Shown: positions 35,501 through 45,647 of the stretch, one piece after another
Numbering within the stretch: the first letter of the stretch is position 1
Layout of the letters: each line of letters starts with the position of its first letter
Assembly (NCBI GenBank): GCA_030141605.1
Contig: JAQGDQ010000705.1
Coordinates: forward strand, 1-45,647
From: Tubiluchus corallicola
Taxonomy: Eukaryota > Priapulida > Priapulimorpha > Priapulimorphida > Tubiluchidae
DNA: 45,647 nucleotides
Direction: 5' to 3'
Made by a program: the position numbers and the translations under genes
Notes under the pieces: model-generated
The model's input: only the letters and a program-made list of their open reading frames with translations
Database searches by the model: none
What the model was told of the DNA's origin: nothing

Positions 35501-38500
35501 TAACAGTAGGTATGTTTAACTAAATTTATTTCATTACTTTCAAGTTTTATCTCGTTTTAATAAACCCAAACTAGAAACATTTCCAAGCAGTTTGGTAAGG
35601 ATAACTAACAACCCTACAACAAACACTTTCAAGCATTTTGCTTTTGTGTTTGTGAAGAATGAAGAAGTGGTAACCACCTAACTGATATAGTTTACTTAAA
35701 ATAACTACAAGTATACTTGATTTCATCGACATCGAATTTATGTATGGCAAGATGCTCTACAAAAGATTTACACAAGATTGCAATTAATATGAACGGTAGT
35801 TTTAAAATTTTACTAATGAGACATTTTCAGACATATCACACGTCCATGCAAGACAATGCCAATATCCGTCCACCAAGCCACATACTATCAGAATTCACGT
35901 ATGCTAAATTCTGATTCTGCCCAATTGCACCTATTACCTCACATTTAATTACAAAAATACACTATAATGCTGCACATTTTCATACACTTGGGGCATCTCC
36001 TAGTCACCTGCAAATCTTTCATGTAAGAATATGATAAAAATACTTGTTGAATTGCCACAAAAACTTTTGGAACTTGATTTCTACTGACAAGAAAAATGTA
36101 ACTTGTCCGCCTATTTTAACATACTTACTATGCTAGACACGCATGTAACTTTTGACCTAGTGAATTTTGTATATATTATTACAGGTTTGTCAATTCACTT
36201 GTATACTATGGCTTGTCATTTGGTGCAACAAACTGGGCAGGAAACTTGTACCTGAATTTCTTTCTAGCTGGTATAATCGAATTACCTGCCTACATCATAT
36301 TGATATGGTCACTAAAATGGTAACACTTAACACTACTTTAGAGCTACATTGTTGCTTTTGTTTATGTGTATTACATTTGACAAATTAATAATTATTCTGC
36401 CATAGCGAAAAGTTGACTTTCTGCTGACCAATGTTTATAACAGAACTTACAAGTGCATCCATATTATGGTGTAGCATTCTCAAGTAAGCCTATAAAGTAG
36501 AAAACAAACAATTTAGACACTGTATGTATACAAGCAAGACAATATTTGTGATTAAAGGTCATCAAATAGTCTGTGAGAACGAGGTCATTTTGCTTCTTTA
36601 GTTAAACACATAGGAATTATTGGGAATCACTTGTTCACAGTGTTATACAATTCAAATACTTTCCACGTAAAGTTAAATAATTATACATACAGGACATTTA
36701 AAAAGAAAATAGTATCTTTATCATTATATATAGTTACAATAATATTTAGAAAAAGCCAAAAAAGAAAAGTGGAAAATTAACGCGTTAATAATTTTTAATG
36801 TGATTTCATTTTTTAGGTTCGGGCGTCAAAAACCTCATTTTGTGTTTCACATGATAGCTGGACTACCTCTTTTTATTTTGCCTTTTATACCAGACAAGAC
36901 AGGTATACTAGTTTGAAACTGTAAATACTTTAGCTAGCATGTATTGTATTTCCCATCAAACGAAGTGTTATATGACTTATTGAACAATTATATAATAAAA
37001 AACTAAATCTTCTTCATGGGAACACTAAAGCATAAAATGAATCTCACGCTGCCAAATGCTTATTTGTTATATAACAAAACTGCAATCATTTGGTTTAAAT
37101 TCAATAAAATTATTCAAGACTGTGTAATAATCCTAAAAATGTTTAATTTTCGGCTTGTATACATGTTTTTTGCCAATGAAAAATGTTGAAATGGGCAAAA
37201 GAACTTCAAGGACACATGCTGAAGTTGTTCCTATCTGAGCAAACAAACTTCACCACTGTAAAGAATTATATGCAGCATAGCCTTTTTTCATCCTGACTAC
37301 TTTTTATTTGAACGATATCTGTTCAAAACAAGGTTGGAATGCACATGTACATTTGCTTCACCTCTTCAATGAATTGTGAGGATTAGCATTATACAGTAGA
37401 AGTGCATGATTAGCTTGCGAGCTTAACACCAGAGGCAGATACCTGCAGAATGACAGACTTAATAGGAAAAAGATCACCCATTAGCCAATCATGATAAGAT
37501 AAGTGAGATTCATAAGTAATATAAAAAATAGGTACAACACAAATCCTGCTTCATGGAATCGAAAACTAGTTCTAGGCAAAAATAACAACACTACAGCATC
37601 TGCAACCATTCTAATGACCAGACTAAACCATAAGCTGACTACTATACAATTGAAGGGAATGCACGTTTTACTTTTGCAGACAGTGGATATGATTTGACCG
37701 CAGTACAGACAACATTAAATGTCATCGGAAAATTTGGCATTACGGCTACATTTGGAGGCATTTACTTATTTGCTTCGGAACTGTATCCAACGGAAGTCAG
37801 GTGACAATTAAATAGTGAAGTGAATATGACGGCAGAAATACCTGTACATTTTTTATTAGTACAGAGGTAGCATCGAGATACTCATTTCTATTTAAAACTT
37901 GTACAAGAGACTTACTACACTACATTACACTAATTCAGCTATCAATTTCAAGTTACTAAAGCATTCCTAAAGCTGAGGATTCAGCTTCTGCGATTCAGCT
38001 GAGTCACAATTTTTTTTTATTTGCAAAAGTTGGGTTAACTTTTATTTTTTTCAATGTTAAATTTAATTCCAGCTAATTTGATGAAAAATTTTGAATACAA
38101 AACGAAACAAAGACCATTTTACTTAGGCGTAGTGTGGTCTGCATATGTGATAAAGCATAAGGCTGATATAATTAAAGCACTCTGAAATAACTAACTCAAG
38201 CCAAAACCTTATCGATCTCCAAGAATCCCGATAATAATTCCATATATAAGGTCTAATTTAGTAACAAGAGTAATTCGTAAATCAGTAGTATATTCTTATA
38301 TAAAAAATTGTTTAAGAGTTGTAACAGGCAGCATCAATACATTTCAGAAATGCCGGACTTGGTGTATCTTCATTTTGTGCCCGAGTTGGAGGCATCATTG
38401 CACCATTTGCTGGGAATACCCTGCAAGATTTGGCACCACTGGCGATGCCACTTATTCTGGGTGGGCTGGCTATTGTTGGTGGAGTAATGTGCTTGATTAT

Positions 38501-39358
38501 ACCAGAGACATCGCACCTTCCTACTCTTGAAACATTGGAAGATGTACGGTACCTCAGGTACAACAATTCTCAGGTTAATTTCTGTAAGGCTGGGTCTATT
38601 GATAAATGAAATCAAAACAAAAAATGATGGAGAAACCCAAAATCACTGCATTATACGTACCCACTAACAGAAGAAAGAGTAATTCATGTAACTGAGTCTA
38701 GGAGAGACCAAATAAAGTGAAAAGTGTGACAAGATGACAAATGTGTACTGCCAAACAGGAGCGTCTTAAGAAACGTAGTATCAGTGGTCACCTACCCAAG
38801 TACAGGCCTACCCTAGCTTTGACAAACGCAGGTACTTCCACCAGACTGCATCAACTCATCTGCATTATCCAGCTAAATCTAATGCATTCAGTTTTCATAC
38901 TGCAAAATGGTGATCAAACTATATGTTCTTTATGCAGCATTTACAGACATATGGTGTGACTTGAAATCAAATTGTTTGGGCAATGTACTTTGCAGATATC
39001 TTCCTAAAAATGTTTTATAGGAACTCTTCCTAAAGTTTGTCATCTAAGGCAACCTCTGCAAGTCTGTGTTTTTGGGCACAGCTGATAATTAATGTTTAAT
39101 TCTTCGATATAAAAAACCAGTTTCACCTAATTTATATAGATTATTATTTGTTGTGGTAAATGCAGTCTGTAATAAATGTAATAAAACCACTACAACATTG
39201 GGAACAAGCACCTCAAGTGTTGTATGATGTTCAAAATAATTATGCAAATAGCTGAAAATCTAATCTAATCCTACATAAAACTCTTCATTTTTTTCAGAAA
39301 GGACATCAACAAGCAAATGAGACTAGAAAAAGAAAACAAAAATGATGTGAAAAGATAA
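29505..39358 (+). CDS. SLC22-family organic ion/carnitine transporter, complete (exon 1B form)
   Basis: Ten exons join in phase: 29505-29759, 31336-31467, 31688-31918, 33340-33536, 35013-35234, 36185-36319, 36817-36902, 37680-37800, 38348-38557 and 39298-39358, giving 549 residues (typical for SLC22). An in-frame TAA lies 12 nt before the start. Features in order: helix 1 in exon 1; a large ectodomain with conserved cysteines and N-glycosylation sites (NET, NAS, NGT); the FDLVCSNKFLTDLAAS hallmark; the MFS motif SDLFGRK; a VPETMHWL segment equivalent to the family's ESPRWL; and the C-terminal PETSHLPTLETLED signature. It is a plasma-membrane major-facilitator carrier. The class resembles OCT/OCTN proteins, but substrate cannot be told from sequence. 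A candidate poly(A) signal is at 39605-39610. Confidence 0.94.
30730..30752. other. Perfect 9-bp stem hairpin in transporter intron 1
   Basis: GTGTAGTGG, a 5-base loop (CTGTT), then CCACTACAC. It lies in an intron with no other recognised feature and could be a chance palindrome or the remnant of a mobile-element end. Confidence 0.6.
32662..33210 (-). mobile_element. SINE with 5S rRNA-derived head (SINE3-like)
   Basis: On the minus strand the element starts with a 5S-like head (33210-33100) and continues into a body of about 440 bp that ends near 32662. The last 350 bp of the body are shared with 10857-11213. It has no coding capacity. SINE3 elements are known to start with 5S rRNA and use its internal polymerase III promoter. 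This copy has a few changes in the head and lies in the intron between transporter exons 3 and 4. Confidence 0.85.
33100..33207 (-). ncRNA. 5S rRNA-like sequence (SINE head or pseudogene)
   Basis: About 108 of the usual 120 nt of 5S rRNA are present on the minus strand: ACGTTGAAAACACCGGTTCT, then CTGATCACCGAAGTTAGGCA (box A region) and GGTTAGTACTTGGATGGGTG (box C region), ending GGTGCTGTAGGCTT. The first dozen bases do not match 5S. Because a dispersed-repeat body follows directly, I read it as a SINE head and not as a working 5S gene. The internal promoter boxes are largely intact. Confidence 0.85.
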
Positions 39359-41500
39359 TAAATTTAGTGTATACTAGAAAAATTTCCACACAATGGTGAA
39401 TAGAGAATAGTGGTACTGTACTGTCTGCAGCCTTGAGCGGTATGAGGATTTTTAAGCAAAGTGAATGCAGTGTGTAAGTAGAAAAGTGACATTAGCAAAC
39501 AAAAGGAAGTTTAACGAGTTTAGCTGAAAAAGGAAATGTGCATTCGTGAAAGCACAGTAAACAGCATGTGAAATGAACACTTCCGATCATTTTAATGAAA
39601 AGCAATAAAAAAGTACATGAAGTACATTTGCCACGATTTTACTGTATCATTAGAAGATTATACTGAAGATGTGTAAGCTAATTTCAAAGCTAAGTTTTTT
39701 ACTTTAAGTGATAAAACTTATGAATGTGATTATTATTTTAAAGGATGAGATAGTTAACCATCCATGGTAGTTTTGTTATATAAACAACAAAACTGCCCCA
39801 GAGCAGAGCTGGTAACTTTTGGCTTAATGGATTTGATAAAAATATACATGAAAAAACTATAACTGAATCTAGATTGCCAGCATCACTGCTACTGTCTGCT
39901 TTGCAAGTCATAATTATGATACGCTTATACCTAATATAACTCAGGTTCAAAAACCCAGCTTAATACACATTTTCAAAAACCGTCGATTTTGCCTTAAAGC
40001 TTTGATCGCGCCATACGCGCAGAAAAGCGCATAACAATGCCCAGCAAAACAGTAACGCCACCAGGGCGGCTCTGGCGTAGCTACAGCAAACTCCAAAAAG
40101 GGTACATTCACTATATAGGAACCCGTGCTTTACAATAAATATAATAAATATTATGTTTTACATAATCAGGTAAAGTATTACTTTATATTCTATGGAGAAA
40201 CTGTTCTACTTACCTTTCAGCAATTATACTTTTTGTCATACCGAGTTTTTTTTAAAACAATAACTTTAAATGGGAGTTACTATAAACTTAAGCAGTGAAG
40301 AAAACTGACGTACTACAATATGAGAGTTAATAGCTTTAGATATTTTTGCGCAAGGAATTGAATACGTACTTACAGTGAATGTTGTACAGCATAAGTACTG
40401 TTGCTTGAAATGTTTAACTTTAAATGCCATAGACAAGGCAGTGCAGCAAATAAAATTATTTTTAAAAAGTCAACTTGTACTTCAGTTTGTACTTTCTGTT
40501 GTTTAAGGAGTATTAACAATCACTTAAACGTTATACCTAAAGAAAAGCTATTGCTTATCATATGCAAATTCTATTTTCAAGAAAACTGACAACAAAATTT
40601 ATTCAAATAAAATATGTGTTTCCATTAGTTTCCAAACTACTTCTCTAATTTCCTGGCAACACAACTCACCTCAGGCATGTAAGTAGTTTGTTATGTCATA
40701 TATTATCTAAAACGTGGTGTGACTAGTCTAGAAGAAAGTGTATGGTATCTAGGCTAGAGGCTATTATAGATGTATCTGATGGTATGATCTATGACGTTTT
40801 CAGACAGAAAACACAACACTACATTTAGGCAAAAAAATGTCTTTGATTTTGAAGCTATATCTCTTAGCATAAGTTACACATCTAAACCAGCTTAAATTAC
40901 TTGATAAGTTGCCAAGGTATAACTAAACAAATGATATGCTAAATTTACTACTGAAAATTAAAATTTAGGGATAATTCATTTTATTAAATCAAGTTTGTGT
41001 CTATTATTCAAAATAACAAAATATATCAATATTTTATGTACCACTTTGCACATACTAAATCAGAACAGGTGTATTCTAGCACTAACAGTCAATATATAAA
41101 AGGAAAAGCGGATAAGCTAGAATTTGAACAAATAGGCAGAAAAATCCGTTTATACTTCATATTTTGACATCAGGGTTCAACAGATAGAATACAGATTTAA
41201 AGCAACTTCTTTTGAAGAAAATCAGTTTTAAACCAAAAGCATAATTTATAAAATAAATAAAAAATGCTCAGTACAACTTGTGTCAAATGAGTGCAAGACA
41301 AAATAAGTAATAATATGCAGAACATTGCTATCATATGCTATCATATTTTTAAATTGATGTTTTATGTGAACATGCATAAGTATATGGCTGTGGTGGCAGA
41401 AAGAACATACTAATTGGAAATTATTTTCAGTTAAATAAAACTTTAACTAAACCAAATATCCCAGCAATTTACAATTTAATAAAATGAGCAGAACCTTTTC
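39359..41500. other. Intergenic stretch between convergent SLC22 and STOML2 genes
   Basis: Holds the transporter 3' end (AATAAA at 39605-39610, another at 40604) and AT-rich sequence. A short CpG-rich patch at 39990-40080 is unlike its surroundings and unexplained. No gene is recognised. Confidence 0.5.
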
Positions 41501-41837
41501 ATTTTGAATGTAGACCCAACTTTATTATTTTATATTAAAAAATTACATGTAGAAAATTTGTATTTCTAAAACTAAGACTAACAATATTTGTACATGATAT
41601 TTAGCCCATTGCTGCAATAAAGGAAAAGTAGACCAATTGATAGGTGCACTAAACATTGAAGACTTGCACAGATTTGAATTAATTATGATTTTCAGTGCAG
41701 TCGTGTATAAAACGTTTGAAATACGAACACAAGTCTCAACCACACATCGGAATAAGAGAGACTCGTGGAGAAAATTCTTGTTACAATTAAAGTACTACTT
41801 ACATGCATGTGACACCATGATTACAATATTAAGGAAC

Positions 41838-43823
41838 TCAAGTTTCATCATGTTCCACTTTTCGTCTTTGCTTTGATGAATTGCCTGAAGGTGTCTCTTC
41901 TACGTCTTTTAATAATAAGCTTGGTGAGCTTGAAGGTGATTCTTGATTAGTTACATCTACTTTGTCAGCACCTGACTGAATTAAATTTTCTGAACTCAGC
42001 TTCCGATAAACAGCCAAAGCCTGAAAATGAAAATGAATGGTAAAGAAAAAAATAACAAAAGTCCATGAGTTACATGTGGTAATGAATCAAATTATCAGAT
42101 CACTGCATAATAGACATATAGGCATATCTAAACAAAATGCAATGCATTTTAAAGTTCTTGTTTAAGGATCGAAATAACTGTTTACCCTTATAAAAAAAGC
42201 TAAAAAATTTTAACTCTTTCTTGCAAACTAGCTTTCTATGTAGTACAGTAAGTCCTCACTTAAAAATACTAAGTCAACCACTTATCAAAACACAGTGTCA
42301 AGATATGACATTAAACACAACAAAGCTTGGGTCAAATACTATTGTTAAAAATTTTCACATTACCAATAAGCCGTTTCACTGTTTTGCTATGCAAATGCTC
42401 AGTTACTGTAGGTCAAAGGTTAAGTGAACCACAGCAACTACCACCGCCATGTGACATGTGGGTAAAGCAAAGCCATCTGCCATTTCACTTCAGTAGTTTC
42501 AGTTGCGACGCCATTTCCTTGTTCTTTCACATGGACTTTACTTAATAAAGCATTAGTCTGTCAGATGAGAGTGACTTACTAGCAGGATCTTGCTTGGGAA
42601 CAAGAAAAAATTAGCTAGGTAAGGTTCTGTCTAGCTGTTAAAACTGTTACTACTACAATAGCATGAGCTGTGAGGCACTGTCTGGTTCAAATAAACATCA
42701 TAAATCGATGGAACTGTGAAAAGGCTTATTGTGCTAAACAGCTTATAAGTACTATATACTATAAATGTACATAAATGTATTATATACATTACTGGGCTAA
42801 AATAATGTTCTGGTTGTACAAATAAAAGAGGCCAGTGTCAACAGAATCTTGCTTTTTAATAATGGATGACTTTCACAAATAATGTAAAATTTGTAAGTTG
42901 TTTAGATAAAATGAACTATATTCCAAAGATCAAACAAACCACCACAAGTAGTAAAATTAATATTATCTATCGGGAAAGTTATACCATAAGTAAGGCATGT
43001 CACGTGAAACAAACAGTTGTAAAATTATTCACAACTTTCCAATAAACTATTATGAAAACGAGAAAGGCATACCTGAGAAACCATACTGCTCATGTCGGCT
43101 GCATTTGCTGGAACAATTACAGTATTTGTTTGCTTTGCCAGATTACTAAAAGCACCCACGTACTGCTCAGCAACATTCAAAGATGCTGCATTAATGCCGT
43201 CCTAAATAATATATTATGATAATGTAGCTCAGATAATTAATACCACTGAAGAGACTGTAACAGTCCCCCCCTCCCCCCCCCCCGTTACACTTACAAGTCT
43301 GAGTGAAAGAAGGCAAGAGTCGGGTCTAATTCAGCACTTACTCTAAAGTACTAGGACTTGGACTTGGTTCCCGTGCAGTGCTAGGAACATGCACTTCAGA
43401 ACTTAATCACTAAACTATCAAACTCGCAAATACTTAACAGGAATAAGTGATATGAAATCATTGTGATTTTGCAGAAAGGCATAAAATTACAAAATGCTCA
43501 ATAACTTTGTTTAAGAAAGTGCAGAAATGGAGAACGAAAATTTATATTAGTGATGAAAAATTGTGTGAAAGTATGAATTGTCTGATTAAAGATTAAATGC
43601 ATTTTTCATTAATATATGTTATATATATTAATATATATATATATATATTAACGTTATATTATATATATGTTATATATATATAGTTATATATGTGATATAT
43701 ATTAATATAAATATATATATTAACGTTATATATATTAATGTTATATATATATTGTTAAATATGTAACATGTTTTTATCCTAGCCAAAATTTTAGGTTTCA
43801 TTACATCAAGACAGTTAGAATGG

Positions 43824-43856
<33 letters not shown>

Positions 43857-45032
43857 GTTGTAATTCTGCAAATTCAGATTACCTTTCCTACGAGTGATTT
43901 TGCAATGACGTGAAGAGATTTTGCTCGTGCCTCAGCCTTTGCAAGAATTGCGTTCGCCTCGCCGGCTGCCCTGTTAATCTGTTCCGTCTTCCAACCCTCA
44001 GATGACAATATCTGACTCCTTTTCTTCCCCTCTGCGACGTTAATCTCAGCTTCTCTCATACCTTAAACAAAGAATCTAATTATGAAATTAGTAGCAAAAA
44101 AGCATATTTATTTTCTAAAGGCAAATAGATACCTTCTGCTCAAGAAATCATAAGCCTCAAAAATCGATCTACATCTACAGATACAGCCACAAGCGCATAT
44201 TTATACAAAAACATTCAAATAAATTTAAGAAAATTGTTAAACAGAAATTGCTGTGGATTGTTGACATTATTTTAAAACTCCTGCATCAAAGTCTAAACTG
44301 TATAAAGCCATAACTTGACTGCTATCTTCAGTGAAACTTGTGCAAGGTTAGTTTGAGTTCAGTGGCATTCTGATAGGCTTGAGAAGGTAGTATAAAGTCT
44401 AGAAATGATAAAAGACAACTGCAAAGAGGAACGGAAAGTTTGTAGATGTCTTTCTTAGTTGTTTAAAATTTTTAATTTCTTCCATTTATTAGTTTCACCA
44501 ATATGCAGAAAGATGCCCACATAAGATACTGGATGAAATTAGGGCAGAATAGTTTTTTCGACAAGTTAAAGTTTAGGTGTGAAATTAAAGAATTAATCTT
44601 GTTCAATTAACGAAAAGTACCAATAATCCTTAACTTTTTCCTGTACATGGAGATAGCATGAATGGTGCAAATAATTATTGCAAACAAAACAAATTAGATT
44701 GCAAAATTCAAATAAAGCTTTAATGAATGCCAGTCTTCAGAGTGAAGTTTATTGCTTGTACAATTCTTGAACTCAGGATCCAGAGAGAACTTAGAGTTCT
44801 GCATTCACCATTGTTTGTATGTGGTTTCAGAATTCTGTGCATGGACGATTTCTGTATGATAGAGAGATAATGTTTCGGTTACCTTCTGATTCAAGAATTG
44901 CTGCACGTTTTTTCCTCTCAGCTTCCACCTGCATTTGCATGGCTTCCGTAATGCGTGTTGGCAACCTCATGTCTCTAATCTCATATCGTAAACAGATTAT
45001 TCCCCAAGCCTCTGCTGCCTTGTTCACTGCCT
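41838..45032 (-). CDS. STOML2: Stomatin-like protein 2, C-terminal half (partial)
   Basis: Minus-strand exons are 45032-44883, 44061-43883, 43201-43073 and 42020-41838 (stop TGA at 41840-41838), joining in phase to give about 213 residues; the N-terminal half lies beyond the right edge. The first exon carries the end of the SPFH/band-7 domain (WGIICLRYEIRDMRLPTRIT). Then comes a charged heptad-rich region (MQMQVEAERKKRAAILESEG, INVAEGKKRSQILSSEG, AGEANAILAKAEARAKSL) that forms a coiled coil, and the family's NVAEQYVGAFSNLAKQTNTV segment. STOML2 is an inner-mitochondrial-membrane scaffold that binds cardiolipin and prohibitins. The tail of 60 residues is Ser/Glu-rich and poorly conserved. A poly(A) signal (AATAAA) lies on the minus strand at 41526-41521. 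Confidence 0.94.
42410..42690 (+). repeat. Dispersed repeat, inverted partner of 2405-2690
   Basis: About 280 bp matching the reverse complement of 2405-2690, as described there. It lies in the intron between the last two STOML2 exons. Confidence 0.88.
43263..43284. repeat. Poly-C tract
   Basis: A run of C interrupted by a single T in a STOML2 intron, about 60 bp from an exon. It is likely to be length-variable and error-prone in sequencing. Confidence 0.97.
43604..43858. repeat. AT-dinucleotide-rich tract
   Basis: Two blocks (about 43604-43760 and 43822-43858) of AT and ATTAAT-type repeats with several palindromic TATATA runs and three AACGTTAT-type interruptions. They lie in the STOML2 intron; the second block ends about 25 bp from the exon donor. 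Confidence 0.95.
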
Positions 45033-45647
45033 CTGTAAGCATTATAAATAATTTAGTAAACCTATTTCAAACAATATGGCTGCACAGAATAACTTGCTTA
45101 TAAACAAGATATAGTTCGAAACTTGTATGTCACTATGACAAAATTACCCTATGACATCATTAACTGTGGCACTTTAAACGACGTCAGGAAATGTCACAAT
45201 TGTGGTTCAGTTGTAAAAAGTAGTTATGCTATAACATTAATGGTGTTTAGGTAGCCTAGTTTGTTAGCTTCAAAGAAAAAAGGAATTTTGAAATTGTTTA
45301 CGTTATTATATAACATTGTTCCTTCCATCGATGTGACCTCATTAAATAATTAAACATTAACCAAAGTACATAAAAAAATTTATAGACCTAAAATAACTGT
45401 GGTGACATGACTGATGGGCGGTACTTACAAAGATCAGTGTTATGCCTTCCGAATTACATAAAATTAATTGATGGACGAATAAGACTAGTTCAGATTCCTA
45501 ATGCTGAAATCAAATCATTTTACTAGGGCAAAATGCTTACCAAGTTACTGCTGATTTTCATGATTGACGGTGTATCATTTAAACATATAATTTACAAAAC
45601 TCGTAGGTGTATTACTTAACCTTTTTAGACTAGCCAGCTAAGAGGTT
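45033..45647 (-). other. STOML2 intron sequence to the right edge
   Basis: Follows the acceptor of the 45032-44883 exon. I see no further exon of the SPFH domain before the window ends. Confidence 0.5.

Overview
The window is nuclear DNA of an animal, most likely an invertebrate; I cannot place it to phylum. The sequence is AT-rich. All genes except one have GT-AG introns, and they encode conserved metazoan proteins: a mitochondrial-type adenylate kinase, a lipid-droplet hydrolase, the BCS1 AAA chaperone, a SMARCAL1 annealing helicase with its RPA-binding motif, ARHGAP19, an SLC22 transporter and stomatin-like 2. There are no operons or ribosome binding sites. Simple repeats, minisatellites, MITEs and a 5S-rRNA-headed SINE are present.

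Layout from left to right. 1-4370 (-): first three coding exons of an AK2-like adenylate kinase; the gene runs off the left edge. Its third exon sits between two intronic minisatellites, one of 41-bp units packed with forkhead-type motifs and one of 38-bp units. 4371-6457: promoter region and an unrecognised open stretch. 6458-9050 (+): complete LDAH-like hydrolase with three coding exons and a small hAT-like element in intron 1. 9217-9655: fold-back MITE. 10857-11213: copy of a dispersed SINE. 13046-14308 (+): intronless BCS1 coding region. 16614-18627 (+): N-terminal half of SMARCAL1. 18815-20828 (-): N-terminal half of ARHGAP19. These two convergent genes both stop abruptly within about 190 bp of each other, and their C-terminal halves are not visible anywhere in the window. 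21085-25190: gene-free, holding a diverged pair of about 0.5-kb repeats. 26755-39358 (+): SLC22 transporter with two intact candidate first exons 2.5 kb apart, and with a (GT)n tract and a 5S-derived SINE in its introns. 41838 to the right edge (-): C-terminal half of stomatin-like 2.

Three of the seven genes (AK2, BCS1, STOML2) act in mitochondria, but they look like unrelated housekeeping neighbours and not a pathway cluster. The observations most worth checking are the double truncation at the SMARCAL1/ARHGAP19 junction, the two alternative first exons of the transporter, the forkhead-motif minisatellite and the 5S-headed SINE. I see no clear new biological system. Exon ends were set by hand from splice consensus and reading phase; every join quoted keeps the frame.
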